A DNA stretch of 64,000 bases from Saccharibacillus soli. GTDB lineage: Bacteria > Bacillota > Bacilli > Paenibacillales > Paenibacillaceae. The notes beneath the pieces are model-generated. The model saw only the letters and a list, made by a program, of their open reading frames with translations, was not told where the DNA came from and searched no databases. Each line of letters opens with the position of its first letter. The stretch's first letter is position 1. The DNA lies in NCBI GenBank assembly GCA_002189105.1, contig NIOB01000006.1, positions 1 to 64,000 on the forward strand, given 5' to 3'. The translations under genes and the position numbers were made by a program. Below, piece by piece: positions 29,522-38,576 of this stretch.

Positions 29522-30418
29522 CTACTCCTGTTTTTCCACCGGCACATACAGATCCATCTGCAAGGCCTTGTCGCCGCTGCTGCGTTCGTCGTACAGTTCA
29601 AAATCGACACCGCCATTGGCATAAGCGTAGCCGGAACTTGGGAGCCATTCATTGTAGACATACGTGGTCATGCCCTGAATGGCCGTGCTGAAGGCTCCGC
29701 CTTCACGGTCGGCAGGTGGAGAAGTGAAGACGGCATACGTGGCCGCCGGAATGACGGCTTGGTGGAACTCGGCGGGAACATGATCGAAGCTGTCCACTTC
29801 AACGCCGATCACGTACAGGAAGTGTTCCGGCTTGTCCGGCAGCATGATGCAGGCGCCATATTCGGCTTCGCGGACGGGCTTGACCTGTTCGCACAGTTTA
29901 CGCCCCCAGCCTTCATTGACGTAGCGCATCCAGAACTCCGGAATCTCCGTGAAGTTCTCACCGTGCATCTTGGTTTCCAGGGCATAGCCAGCAAGCTTGA
30001 TTTCGGGTTTGGTGACAAAGGTAGGTCGCATCATCATTCCTCCGGTCATATTATAGTGAGCCAACTTGGTCAGATCCACCCGCTCGGGAACGCGGCCGGT
30101 GGCGTGGATTCGATACTGCTCAGGGGTGAGTCCGTACGTCTTGCGGAAGGCCTTCGTGAACCCAGCATGAGTCTCAAAGCCATAGTCGAGGGCAATCTCC
30201 AATAAGGTGCGTCCGCTGGTCAGATCTGCCGCCGCGTATGCAAGCCTGCGTCTGCGGATGTAGTCCATAACCGGCAGACCTGTGCGCGACTGGAACACTT
30301 TGTAGAAGTGGTACAGCGAGAATCCGGCCATCGCTGCCAGTTCCTCGGCTGTTAACTGTTCCTTGAGGTGATCTTCGATATAGTCGAGCGTATGCTGGAT
30401 ACAAGCGGTATAGTCCAT
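29522..30418 (-). CDS. AraC-family transcriptional regulator with GyrI-like C-terminal domain
   Basis: 298 residues from ATG 30418, chosen for the GGGAGG site directly upstream; the frame extends to 30553 without support. The N-terminal ~110 residues are an AraC-type double helix-turn-helix (LTAEELAAMAGFSLYHFYKV, LLEIALDYGFETHAGFTKAF, YGLTPEQYR). The rest is a GyrI/BmrR-like effector-binding domain (KLAGYALETKMHGENFTEIP, AVFTSPPADREGG, MDLYVPVEK), known to bind small hydrophobic or cationic ligands. This HTH-first order is common in Firmicutes regulators of drug efflux or stress genes. Target unknown; ilvA is divergent from it. Confidence 0.9.
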   Translation of the reverse strand: MDYTACIQHTLDYIEDHLKEQLTAEELAAMAGFSLYHFYKVFQSRTGLPVMDYIRRRRLAYAAADLTSGRTLLEIALDYGFETHAGFTKAFRKTYGLTPEQYRIHATGRVPERVDLTKLAHYNMTGGMMMRPTFVTKPEIKLAGYALETKMHGENFTEIPEFWMRYVNEGWGRKLCEQVKPVREAEYGACIMLPDKPEHFLYVIGVEVDSFDHVPAEFHQAVIPAATYAVFTSPPADREGGAFSTAIQGMTTYVYNEWLPSSGYAYANGGVDFELYDERSSGDKALQMDLYVPVEKQE

Positions 30419-30646
30419 GTTTTGTTCCCTCCCGATCGGTAAATTTATCTTAACAGAATGAAAAGGGGAACGCTTGTCCGTTTTTGCGATCTTGCGTCGA
30501 TTATGCGAACGGATCTGTTTGAAGGCGAAGGAGCCGATTTTTACCTGTATCAAACTTGAATTTTTTACGAAATCGCGTTACGGTAGAGGATAACTTAATG
30601 ACCCCATATCTTGCACAGAGAAACGATCAGAATCGAGGAGAACGAG

Positions 30647-31936
30647 ATGAAAACCGAACCTACTGCGGAAGTTGACGATATGAAAAATAGTGAGATCGTG
30701 ACGATGGAGGATATTGTCCGTGCCCATCACAGACTGCGTGAAGCCATCGTACGCACGCCGCTACACCGGGATGCCACATTATCCGCCAAATATGAATGTG
30801 ACGTCTACCTAAAGCGCGAAGACCAACAGGTCGTGCGTTCCTTCAAGATCCGTGGGTCTTATAACAAGATTCGCAGCCTGACCGAAGAAGAACGCGCCAA
30901 TGGCATCGTATGCGCCAGCGCGGGCAACCACGCTCAGGGTGTTGCTTTTTCCTGTCATGCGCTTGGGATTGTGGGGAAGATCTACATGCCCAGCACGACG
31001 CCCAATCAGAAGGTCAAGATGGTGCGCAAGTTCGGTGGCAAGATGGTTGAGGTCATCCTGACGGGCGATACATTCGACGATGCTTACCATGAAGCGGTCA
31101 AGGCCTGCAAGCAGCAGGGAATGAGTTTTATCCATCCTTTTGACGACCCGATGATTATTGCGGGCAACGGTACGGTTGGAATGGAGATCATGGAGAGCCT
31201 GGAGAAACCAGCGGATTATGTCTTTGTGACGATTGGCGGCGGAGGTCTTGCGGCAGGCGTCTCTCATTATATTAAGACGATGAGTCCATCGACGCGCATG
31301 ATCGGGGTGGAACCGCTGGGAGCGGCATCCATGAGTGAAGCGATGGCACGCAGCCAGGTCGTAACGCTGGATGAGATCGACAAGTTCGTGGATGGAGCTG
31401 CCGTGAAGCGAGTGGGTGAGTTGACGTACGAGATCTGCAAGCAGCGACTCGACGAAGTGGTCAAAGTGCCGGAAGGCAAAGTCTGCACCACGATTCTTGA
31501 CCTGTATAACGAAAATGCCATCGTAGCCGAACCGGCTGGAGCGATCCCGGTGGCTGCACTGGATCTGTACCGCGATGAGATCAAAGGCAAGACGATTGTC
31601 TGCGTGATTAGCGGCGGCAACAATGACATCGACCGGATGCAGGAGATCAAGGAACGTTCATTGATTTTTGAAGGCTTGAAGCATTATTTCCTGATTAATT
31701 TCCCACAAAGAGCAGGCGCCCTGCGTGAGTTCCTGGAGAAGACACTGGGGCCTGACGACGATATTGCCCGCTTTGAATATACGAAGAAGAACGACAAAGA
31801 GAACGGCCCGGCACTGGTCGGCATCGAGCTGGCTTCGAGAGAAGACTACGAACCGCTGATCGCCCGCATGGACGCGCACGGGATCAAGTATACCGAGCTG
31901 AACCGCGATCCGAGTTTATTTAGTTTGTTGATCTGA
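30647..31936 (+). CDS. ilvA: Threonine dehydratase (biosynthetic)
   Basis: 429 residues from ATG 30647, with GAGGAG at 30635-30640; an upstream TTG at 30611 is unlikely. PLP enzyme that deaminates threonine to 2-oxobutanoate, the first step to isoleucine. The PLP lysine is K67 in VVRSFKIRGSYNK; SAGNHAQGVAFSCH and the glycine loop TIGGGGLAAGVSHY follow. The C-terminal ~90 residues form one ACT-like regulatory domain (HYFLINFPQRAGALREFLEK), as in the short B. subtilis type. No T-box leader is visible upstream. Confidence 0.95.
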   Translation: MKTEPTAEVDDMKNSEIVTMEDIVRAHHRLREAIVRTPLHRDATLSAKYECDVYLKREDQQVVRSFKIRGSYNKIRSLTEEERANGIVCASAGNHAQGVAFSCHALGIVGKIYMPSTTPNQKVKMVRKFGGKMVEVILTGDTFDDAYHEAVKACKQQGMSFIHPFDDPMIIAGNGTVGMEIMESLEKPADYVFVTIGGGGLAAGVSHYIKTMSPSTRMIGVEPLGAASMSEAMARSQVVTLDEIDKFVDGAAVKRVGELTYEICKQRLDEVVKVPEGKVCTTILDLYNENAIVAEPAGAIPVAALDLYRDEIKGKTIVCVISGGNNDIDRMQEIKERSLIFEGLKHYFLINFPQRAGALREFLEKTLGPDDDIARFEYTKKNDKENGPALVGIELASREDYEPLIARMDAHGIKYTELNRDPSLFSLLI

Positions 31937-31960
31937 GTAGGATATGAAGTCAGATTACAA

Positions 31961-32012
31961 AAGAAGCCTGTCCAAGGCCGAGATTTTTCAGGCTGGGGCA
32001 GGCTTCTTTTTT
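31961..32012 (+). terminator. Terminator after ilvA
   Basis: Arms AAGAAGCCTGTCC (31961-31973) and GGGCAGGCTTCTT (ending ~32007), followed by a T-run to 32012. Confidence 0.85.
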
Positions 32013-32162
32013 ATATATCGAAACTTTCCCCCTCTCTCCGTTGTTTCTAACATATAGAACCATTCCTTATCCGTTCACCGCCAATCAAGCAAAAGCTTTG
32101 TAATAGGTGGTGAATTTGGATAAGATAAGAGAGTTGAATGGATACATAAGGGGGAGAAATTC

Positions 32163-33470
32163 GTGCATGTTCCGATGGATCGGCGCGAGGAGACGACGTC
32201 TCGGGACCGAATCTGGCTGACTGTGATTATGGCCTTCGTGCTTGTAATGTCTGTGTTCGTCGTGCTGGCGCATAACAATTATTTTTTGCTGGGTGACCTG
32301 AATCATCCTAACAATGACGATGTGAAATATGTCCAAAGTGCCGAGCTGATTCTCGATGGGGGAGCGCTCGCTTATAACAGTGGAACGGAGCCGAGTGCGT
32401 TTATCATGCCGGGGATGCCGCTGCTCTTGGCTGCTTTTATCGGGCCATTTGGTGAGCAGGGAGGCATTATCGCATTCCGGCTGTTCCAATGTCTGGAGCA
32501 GGTCGCCTGCATCTATCTGCTGTTCCTGATCGCACGCCGCGTCTTTGATCGCCGGGTCGCATTAGTCGCCTGCGTCATTGCCGCGCTGTACCCACCGGAT
32601 TATTTCTCGTCGGGGGTTATCCTGACTGAATCGACGTTCCGGCTGCTGCTGATGATGCTGGTACTGGCCATGATGATTGCTGCGGAAAATCGGAAGTGGA
32701 TCTGGTATGTCGGAGTCGGCGTGTTGACGGCGGCGTTGGCTTATTTCAAGCCGCAGGCTTCGATCTTCCCGGCGATTCTGTTATTCTTCTGGCTGCGTGA
32801 GCGTTATTCGCTGCGTGAGATGGTCAAATTTACCGCGATTATTGTGGGCACTTACGTGATCCTGCTGTGTCCGTGGTGGATTCGCAACGTGGTCACGTTC
32901 GGCAAGTTCATCCTGTTTACCGACTCGGCGGGAAGTCCGTTCCTGCTGGGGACGCGGATCAATTACAATCTGCCGCCGGCTGGATTCTTCGATGCGTATC
33001 CGCAGTATGATCCCAAGACGATCTTCGAGGGTCACAGCAGCGATGCGATTTCCAAGGGTCTGGATATTATTCGCTACGGATTCTCGCATGAGTTCTGGAC
33101 GTATCTGAATTGGTACACGCTTGGGAAGCTGCAGGGGCTCTACATTGAACCGTATTACTGGCGTCCGATCTGGCCGCTTCAGCGTCCGGTGATGGTGGGG
33201 CTGCAAATTGCGCTGATGACGTTCACGCTGGTTGGCCTGATCTGGGCACTGCTGCGCGAGCGGATGGGACGTATGCTGCCGCTGCTGATGACCATTCTCT
33301 ACTTCACGCTGCTGTATATTCCATTTGTCGCTTTCGGTCGTTATGGGTACCCAACAATTGTGTTCATGCTTCCGTTCACGGCGTATGCACTCTGTCGGCT
33401 GTGGGATCTGACCTTTGCCCGAAAGTTGAGTTCTCGCCGGATGGGCAGCGGGGGATACACCTTCCGCTAA
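32163..33470 (+). CDS. Membrane glycosyltransferase, ArnT/PMT (GT39-like) family
   Basis: 435 residues from GTG 32163 after GGGGGAG. One N-terminal membrane segment (WLTVIMAFVLVMSVFVVL), then an extracellular loop with the acidic pair NNDDVKY typical of GT-C enzymes, then about nine further membrane segments. GT-C enzymes move sugars from polyprenyl phosphate donors onto lipids or proteins on the outer face of the membrane. The acceptor is unknown. Other landmarks are LTESTFRLLLMML and CPWWIRNVVTFGKFI. It is likely monocistronic or runs into the LD-carboxypeptidase gene 78 bases later. Confidence 0.82.
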   Translation: MHVPMDRREETTSRDRIWLTVIMAFVLVMSVFVVLAHNNYFLLGDLNHPNNDDVKYVQSAELILDGGALAYNSGTEPSAFIMPGMPLLLAAFIGPFGEQGGIIAFRLFQCLEQVACIYLLFLIARRVFDRRVALVACVIAALYPPDYFSSGVILTESTFRLLLMMLVLAMMIAAENRKWIWYVGVGVLTAALAYFKPQASIFPAILLFFWLRERYSLREMVKFTAIIVGTYVILLCPWWIRNVVTFGKFILFTDSAGSPFLLGTRINYNLPPAGFFDAYPQYDPKTIFEGHSSDAISKGLDIIRYGFSHEFWTYLNWYTLGKLQGLYIEPYYWRPIWPLQRPVMVGLQIALMTFTLVGLIWALLRERMGRMLPLLMTILYFTLLYIPFVAFGRYGYPTIVFMLPFTAYALCRLWDLTFARKLSSRRMGSGGYTFR

Positions 33471-33548
33471 GGCGTCGGCCTGTGTGTCAGCGCTCTGTTC
33501 AAGCTCTAAGTTGATTGTCAAAAGGTGTCATTAAAAGGAGCGATACTC

Positions 33549-34595
33549 ATGATTCGTTATCCCATGCTGCAAGAAGGCACCACCATTGGCGTGACGGCTC
33601 CGTCTTCGGGCGTAAGACCGGATTTTCACGGCATGTTGAAACAGGCGATCTCCCGTATGGAACAGGATGGCTTTACGGTGTCTACAGGCGACACGGCTTG
33701 GACGCAGCACAAAGCCAAGTCTGCTCCAGCGAAGCTTCGCGCCGAGGAATTGAACCGGATGCTCCAGGAAGAGCGAATCGGGTTCGTCCTGCCGCCGTGG
33801 GGTGGGGAGCTGCTGGTCGAAGTGCTGGAACATCTGGATTACGACCATATCGGTGAAAAATGGATCATGGGCTACTCGGACATCAGCCTGCTGCTGCTGG
33901 CCGTTACGTTGAAGACGGGGATGGCTACGGCTCATGGCACCAACCTGCTGGATCTGCGCGGCAGACAGATTGATCCTCTGACCGCCAAATGGCGGGAAGC
34001 CCTGACGACGCCTGCTGGCGGATCGTTCGAGCAGAGTTCCTCGGAGCTGCATCAGATTCAGTGGAAGGATCGGCCGGAAGGCGAAGAGTCCGGGTTGGAG
34101 ACCGAAGATGAGCAGGTGTTCAACCTGACGGAACCAACCGTCTGGCGCAGCGTCTCCGGTGGGGATGTAGGCTTGAAGGGGCGCCTGCTTGGCGGCTGCA
34201 TCGATGTAATCCGACATCTGATCGGTACACCGTATGGCGATTTGCAGGCTTTCCGCGAGGCGCATATTCCGGGCGAACCGATATTATGGTATTTGGAGAA
34301 TTGTGAGATGAACACGACTGATCTGCGCCGCTCACTTATTCAGATGAAGCTTGCCGGATGGTTCGAGAACTGCTCCGGACTAATGTTCGGACGCAGTGCT
34401 TTCAATACGCCGGTGGATGGATATACGGCTGAAGATGTATATCGGGATATGGCTGAAGACCTGGGCGTTCCGGTTCTCTATGACATCGACTGTGGGCATC
34501 AGCCGCCGCAGCTTACGCTGATTAACGGAGCTTTGGCCGAAGTCCATTTCTCGGCAGAGACGGGTACGGGAACCGTGCTTCAGCGTTACCAATAA
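33549..34595 (+). CDS. LD-carboxypeptidase family protein (S66, MccF-like)
   Basis: 348 residues from ATG 33549 with AAAGGAG upstream. Serine peptidase S66 family: nucleophile S110 in WIMGYSDISLLL, E249 in WYLENCEMNTTDL and H316 in DIDCGHQPPQL give the family's Ser-Glu-His triad. The N-terminus TIGVTAPSSGVRPD is typical. Family members trim tetrapeptides of recycled murein or, as MccF, inactivate microcin-C-like antibiotics. The absence of other murein-recycling genes nearby leaves both possible. Confidence 0.9.
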   Translation: MIRYPMLQEGTTIGVTAPSSGVRPDFHGMLKQAISRMEQDGFTVSTGDTAWTQHKAKSAPAKLRAEELNRMLQEERIGFVLPPWGGELLVEVLEHLDYDHIGEKWIMGYSDISLLLLAVTLKTGMATAHGTNLLDLRGRQIDPLTAKWREALTTPAGGSFEQSSSELHQIQWKDRPEGEESGLETEDEQVFNLTEPTVWRSVSGGDVGLKGRLLGGCIDVIRHLIGTPYGDLQAFREAHIPGEPILWYLENCEMNTTDLRRSLIQMKLAGWFENCSGLMFGRSAFNTPVDGYTAEDVYRDMAEDLGVPVLYDIDCGHQPPQLTLINGALAEVHFSAETGTGTVLQRYQ

Positions 34596-34623
34596 TTCGG
34601 ATCGGCCAGTAGGTCGTTATCAA

Positions 34624-34685
34624 AAATGCACCCTGTCGAAATCGTCGTCCGCCTCAGGACTTCGATCTCGCTCAAGGGTGCATTT
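34624..34685. terminator. Bidirectional terminator between convergent genes
   Basis: Arms AAATGCACCCT (34624-34634) and AGGGTGCATTT (34675-34685) with a partly paired interior. It lies between the LD-carboxypeptidase gene and the convergent ugpB. Confidence 0.7.
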
Positions 34686-34728
34686 GGCGTTTCAGGTCAA
34701 TCGGAAGAGATTGATCCGAACCTGCTCT

Positions 34729-36138
34729 TTATTGGGCCACCGTGCTGTTGTACTCCTGAATCTTCTGCGTAATCTCCGCCGCCGCACGATTCAGCGCATC
34801 CTGCGGCTTCGCTGCTCCAGTAAGCGCTTCTTCAATAGCAGTCTCCGTCAGTTGGCGGGCTTCCGGGAAGACGCCCATTACCGCTCCCTGCGTAGCCGGT
34901 GTCAGTTCCGTACCGTGCAGTTGGTCAACGGCGGTCTGGAACTGCGGATATTTCTTCAGGTTTTCCTTGACCAGATCTTCGTCATACGCAGCCTTGGTAA
35001 TCGGGAAATAGCCCGTGTGCACATGCCAGTAAGCCTGAGTCGAAGGCTCGGCAAGGAACTTGACGAATTTCCAGGCCGCCTGCTGTTCTTCTTCCGGGCG
35101 GTCATTCATGATCCAGAGGCTCGCGCCGCCAACCACTACGCCGCCTTTGCCTGCATCGGCTTCCGTTGGCTTGGGCAGGGGAGCGGTGCCGACTTCAAAT
35201 TTGCCTTCGGCGGCCTGCACGATGCCGCGCAGCGCAGCCGTACTGTCGAGGGTCATGGCGATCTGTCCGGCAGCAAAAGCTTTTTTGGTGTCATCCGTTT
35301 TGCGGCCTAGATTAAGCATAACGCCTTCATCGACCATCTTCTTCCACCATTCCAGCGTGCTGACGGCGGCCTGCTCACCAAGCAGAGATTGATCCGCCAT
35401 CCCTTCGCGTCCATTGCTGTTGTTCAGCAGTTCTGCGCCCTGATTGGCCAGCAGCTGCTCCATGAACCAGCCATAGATGGCGAATGATCCGCCGGTCATG
35501 CCGTCTTTGGTCAGCTTTTTCGCGGCAGCTTCGACCTCGGCATATGTCTTGGGTGGGTTATCCGCATCCAGTCCGGCCTTCTTGAAGGCGTCTTTGTTAT
35601 AGTACAGAATCGGATTGGAGGTATTAAAAGGCATCGAGTAGAGGCGATCATCGAAGGTATAGTACCCTAGGATGTTTGGTTCCAGCTGCGAAACGTCATA
35701 GCTCTCGGCGTCAATAAACTGCTGCATCGGCGTGATGGCTCCAGTGTCGATCATATAGCGGCTGCCGATCTCATAGTTCTGCATGAGTGTAGGCCCCGTA
35801 CCGGAACCCAGTGCCGTCTTGAGCTTGTTCAGGTTCTCGTCGTAAGTTCCCTGAAACACGGCTTCAACCTGTACCTCGCTCTGGGATTCGTTAAACTGCT
35901 TGACCAGCTCATCAACGACCGTGCCCAGCTCACCGCCCATAGCGTGCCACCAGACGACTTTGATCGGTTGTTTGCCGCTTTGCGTCTCCTTCTGATCGGC
36001 ACTTCCTGACGCGTTCGTCGAAGCGGCTTCTGCCGTCCCGTTCCCGCTTGCCGTTTGCGCTCCGCCGCCTCCACAGGCGGTCAGCATCACCATCAGCATG
36101 CACAGGCAGGCGAACATCCACTTTCGGCTCGTTTGCAT
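34729..36138 (-). CDS. ugpB: sn-Glycerol-3-phosphate ABC transporter substrate-binding lipoprotein
   Basis: 469 residues from ATG 36138; a GTG at 36150 abuts the ribosome binding site and is less likely. Lipoprotein signal peptide with lipobox MLTAC at about residues 18-22, then a Gly/Ser/Ala-rich tether. Close to UgpB of enteric bacteria: VVWWHAMGGELG, TYDENLNKLKTAL, MQNYEIGSRYMIDTGAITPM. It binds glycerol-3-phosphate or glycerophosphodiesters outside the membrane for the permeases encoded upstream. It is separated from ugpE by a 364-base hairpin-rich gap. No ATPase gene is present; a shared MsmX/UgpC-type ATPase elsewhere is assumed. Confidence 0.9.
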   Translation of the reverse strand: MQTSRKWMFACLCMLMVMLTACGGGGAQTASGNGTAEAASTNASGSADQKETQSGKQPIKVVWWHAMGGELGTVVDELVKQFNESQSEVQVEAVFQGTYDENLNKLKTALGSGTGPTLMQNYEIGSRYMIDTGAITPMQQFIDAESYDVSQLEPNILGYYTFDDRLYSMPFNTSNPILYYNKDAFKKAGLDADNPPKTYAEVEAAAKKLTKDGMTGGSFAIYGWFMEQLLANQGAELLNNSNGREGMADQSLLGEQAAVSTLEWWKKMVDEGVMLNLGRKTDDTKKAFAAGQIAMTLDSTAALRGIVQAAEGKFEVGTAPLPKPTEADAGKGGVVVGGASLWIMNDRPEEEQQAAWKFVKFLAEPSTQAYWHVHTGYFPITKAAYDEDLVKENLKKYPQFQTAVDQLHGTELTPATQGAVMGVFPEARQLTETAIEEALTGAAKPQDALNRAAAEITQKIQEYNSTVAQ

Positions 36139-36502
36139 GACTTTTCCCACTCCCTCTTGTTGATTATGTATAGGTGTCTAACCGTGAAGCCGTGAAAAAA
36201 GAACCCGGCGGAAGGCGGAGCCGCAGAGATCTCCGCGTGTCCGTCCGGATAAACCGGAATTCCGAACGTCCCGTACAAGGTAGGGGGATGAGCGAAACGT
36301 TCGGAATTCCACGAGAACCGCGTTTTCCACCAGGGGACGGGAACCACGGACCGTTTCATTGGAGGATCGGGCGATCATTCGCCGTCTCCGCTCTCAGAGC
36401 GACCCCTGCTGGACATGCCGGTGTCGCTGCGGCAGCGGAGACGGCCAATCCCGTTCCTTGCTGCATGCGAGGTGCTGCTTTGCCGCTTCGCGCGGCGGCT
36501 TA
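36139..36502 (-). other. ugpE-ugpB gap with two large inverted repeats
   Basis: Two strong stems: GGAATTCCGAACGT (36256-36269) with its exact complement 36297-36310, and GCCGTCTCCGCT (36381-36392) with AGCGGAGACGGC (36434-36445). A third small one, GCCGC / GCGGC, lies at 36482-36499. No coding sequence. These may limit read-through from or protect the ends of the segment transcripts, so that the binding protein is made at a different level from the permeases. Confidence 0.65.
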
Positions 36503-37327
36503 TTACCCCTTGAGCGCTCCGGCGGTCAGACCGCCAACCAGTCGGCTCAGGCCAAGAGCCAGCATAATCAGCGAAGGCAGCAGCACCAGCAGCAGACCGG
36601 CCATTACCAGATTCCAGGCCGTCATCTCCGAGAATTGCAGCATACTGACGCCAATCTGCACGGTGCGCATCTGCTCACTGCTGGTGACCAGAAGCGGCCA
36701 CAGATACATATTCCAGTGATTGAGGAACGAGTAGACGCCGAGTGTAGCCAACCCGGGAATCGACAGCGGAACCGCAAGCCGCAGGAAGATTCGTACATGA
36801 CCGCAGCCATCGATCCGCGCCGCTTCCAGCAGTTCCTTGGGGAGCTGAAGGAAGAACTGCCGCATCAGGAACACGCCGAAGGCGGTCGCCAGGAAAGGCA
36901 CGGTAAGTCCGGCATAGCTATCCAACCAACCCCAACTGCGTACGGTGAGATAGTTGGGGATGATCGCTACCTCCCACGGGATCATCATGGTGGAGAGGAA
37001 CAGCGCGAAGAAGATTTTTTTGCCGGGAAAACGCAGAAACGCAAACGCGTAAGCCGCCATACACGACGTCACCAGACAGCCAAGCGTAATCAGACTGCTG
37101 ACCACAAAGCTGTTGGTAATAAAACGTGCGATGGGAATGACCGCCAGCACGCCGGAGAAATTGTCCAGATGCAGTCCGGTCGGCCATAGTTTCGGCGGAT
37201 ATGCCGCCGATTCGGCTTCGGTCATCAGCGCGTTCGAGAATGTGATCCAGAACGGAAACAAAATGAAGACTGCGGCGGCAATCGACAGCAGATAGGCTGG
37301 AAGGCGCGTCAGATGCTGTCTTTTCAC
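36503..37327 (-). CDS. ugpE: Glycerol-3-phosphate ABC transporter permease UgpE
   Basis: 274 residues, MalG/UgpE type permease with six membrane segments. The EAA loop that contacts the ATPase is LPKELLEAARIDGCGHVRIF. Starts MKRQHLTRLPAYLLSIAAAV. It overlaps the ugpA stop codon by four bases, so the two permeases are translationally coupled and form the heterodimeric channel. Confidence 0.88.
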   Translation of the reverse strand: MKRQHLTRLPAYLLSIAAAVFILFPFWITFSNALMTEAESAAYPPKLWPTGLHLDNFSGVLAVIPIARFITNSFVVSSLITLGCLVTSCMAAYAFAFLRFPGKKIFFALFLSTMMIPWEVAIIPNYLTVRSWGWLDSYAGLTVPFLATAFGVFLMRQFFLQLPKELLEAARIDGCGHVRIFLRLAVPLSIPGLATLGVYSFLNHWNMYLWPLLVTSSEQMRTVQIGVSMLQFSEMTAWNLVMAGLLLVLLPSLIMLALGLSRLVGGLTAGALKG

Positions 37328-38301
37328 TGATAATGCACCTTCCTCTCGACAACCACGAACTGGATGATCGTAATCAGCAGCACGATGGCAAACAGAACGA
37401 GTGCCTGCGCACTGCCAACTCCAAATCGGAAATTCACAAAAGCATCTTCATACAGCTTGAATACGAGCACATTGGTGCTGTTCACCGGGCCGCCCTTGGT
37501 CAGAATGTTGATCTGTCCAAACGCCTGGAACGCGCCAATAATCGAAGTCACGGAGGCAAAGAACAACGTTGGCGAGACCAGCGGCAGCGTCAATCGCCAG
37601 AATGTACGGATCGGGCCGGAGCCATCGATCTTCGCGCTCTCATACAATTCGTCCGGAATGCCCTGCATGCCGCCGAGCAGCAGAATGAAGAGGAATCCGA
37701 CATTCATCCAGATGGTCATAAGCGAAACCGACAGCAGCGCCGTATGGGGATCGGTCAACCACTGAACAGGCGTCAGCCCCAGCTGTTCCAACAAATAATT
37801 CAACGTGCCCACTGTCGGATGGAACAAGACCATCCACATGATCGATCCGGTGCTGACCGATACGGCAATAGGGAGGGCGAAGATAAACCGGAACAGCTTC
37901 ATGCCCCGAATACGGCTTCGGCAGATCGCAGCGAAGGTCAGGGCAAAGGCCAGGCTGGCTGGAACCGTCAGTAAGATGAACTGGAACGTGACCATCAGGC
38001 TGTTCGGAAATCCTGGCGACTTGAATAGATTGCGGAAGTTCGTCAGACCGACGAAGTTTGCGACCTGTCCTCTGGGATTGGTCGAATGTAAGCTCAGATA
38101 TACGGATTGGATCAGCGGGTAGAACAGGAAGATGCCAAACAGCAGCAGCGCTGGTGCGATGAAGGCGGCGGCCAATGCCGCTTCGCGGAATCGACCGATG
38201 CTGGCGGTTCGTGAAGGATCGCCGCTTGTACGGGTCGCCGTTTGATCCATACGGATACGGGACTTCAGCGGAAGTGAAGTCGATTTTTCCGTCTTTTCCA
38301 T
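37324..38301 (-). CDS. ugpA: Glycerol-3-phosphate ABC transporter permease UgpA
   Basis: 325 residues, AAGGAGG upstream of ATG 38301. MalF/UgpA type permease: long cytoplasmic N-terminus (~40 residues), first membrane segment AFIAPALLLFGIFLFYPLIQ followed by SVYLSLHSTNPRGQ, and EAA loop IPDELYESAKIDGSGPIRTF. First gene of the minus-strand ugp operon. It is divergent from the phosphodiesterase gene at 38577, which fits a joint regulatory region. Confidence 0.88.
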   Translation of the reverse strand: MEKTEKSTSLPLKSRIRMDQTATRTSGDPSRTASIGRFREAALAAAFIAPALLLFGIFLFYPLIQSVYLSLHSTNPRGQVANFVGLTNFRNLFKSPGFPNSLMVTFQFILLTVPASLAFALTFAAICRSRIRGMKLFRFIFALPIAVSVSTGSIMWMVLFHPTVGTLNYLLEQLGLTPVQWLTDPHTALLSVSLMTIWMNVGFLFILLLGGMQGIPDELYESAKIDGSGPIRTFWRLTLPLVSPTLFFASVTSIIGAFQAFGQINILTKGGPVNSTNVLVFKLYEDAFVNFRFGVGSAQALVLFAIVLLITIIQFVVVERKVHYQ

Positions 38302-38452
38302 GCAGACTTGCCCTCCTTATGGATGCGGGGCGTACCCCCGTCACAATTCCAGATCAATAGGCTTTTGACCAAACAGCTATAGCCTAACAGGGCTTTGTCA
38401 AATAAAAACCCCCTGCTTTGTAAAAATTCCATTTTACGGTAAAGCCTCTTCG

Positions 38453-38484
38453 TTAACATGGCGTTTACGCAAAGCCGGTATACT
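38453..38484 (+). promoter_or_regulatory. PhoP-box-like promoter of the phosphodiesterase gene
   Basis: TTAACA (38453-38458), 5 bases, TTTACG (38464-38469), 9 bases, TATACT (38479-38484). The two hexamers 11 bases apart fit the Bacillus PhoP box (TT-A/T/C-ACA repeats), and a further TTTACG lies at 38433. The same layout occurs on the minus strand before ppk at 43683-43714. Pho control is inferred from this match and from the function of the genes. Confidence 0.6.
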
Positions 38485-38576
38485 CAAAAGCAGATACACT
38501 CAAAAGTGGGTATGAATACACAAGAGAACGAAATCAATCAGGGCGGCAGACCGCCGAACCGGAGAAGAGGGATAAC

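Noticed and set aside
34678-35310. 210-codon plus-strand frame opposite ugpB
   Set aside because: Shadow of ugpB, whose lipobox and UgpB motifs are clear on the minus strand.
38302-38452. PhoP-like boxes for ugpA on the minus strand (TTTACC and TTTACA near 38420-38440)
   Set aside because: The hexamers are not 11 bases apart and no -10 box follows at the proper distance, so only the plus-strand site is reported.
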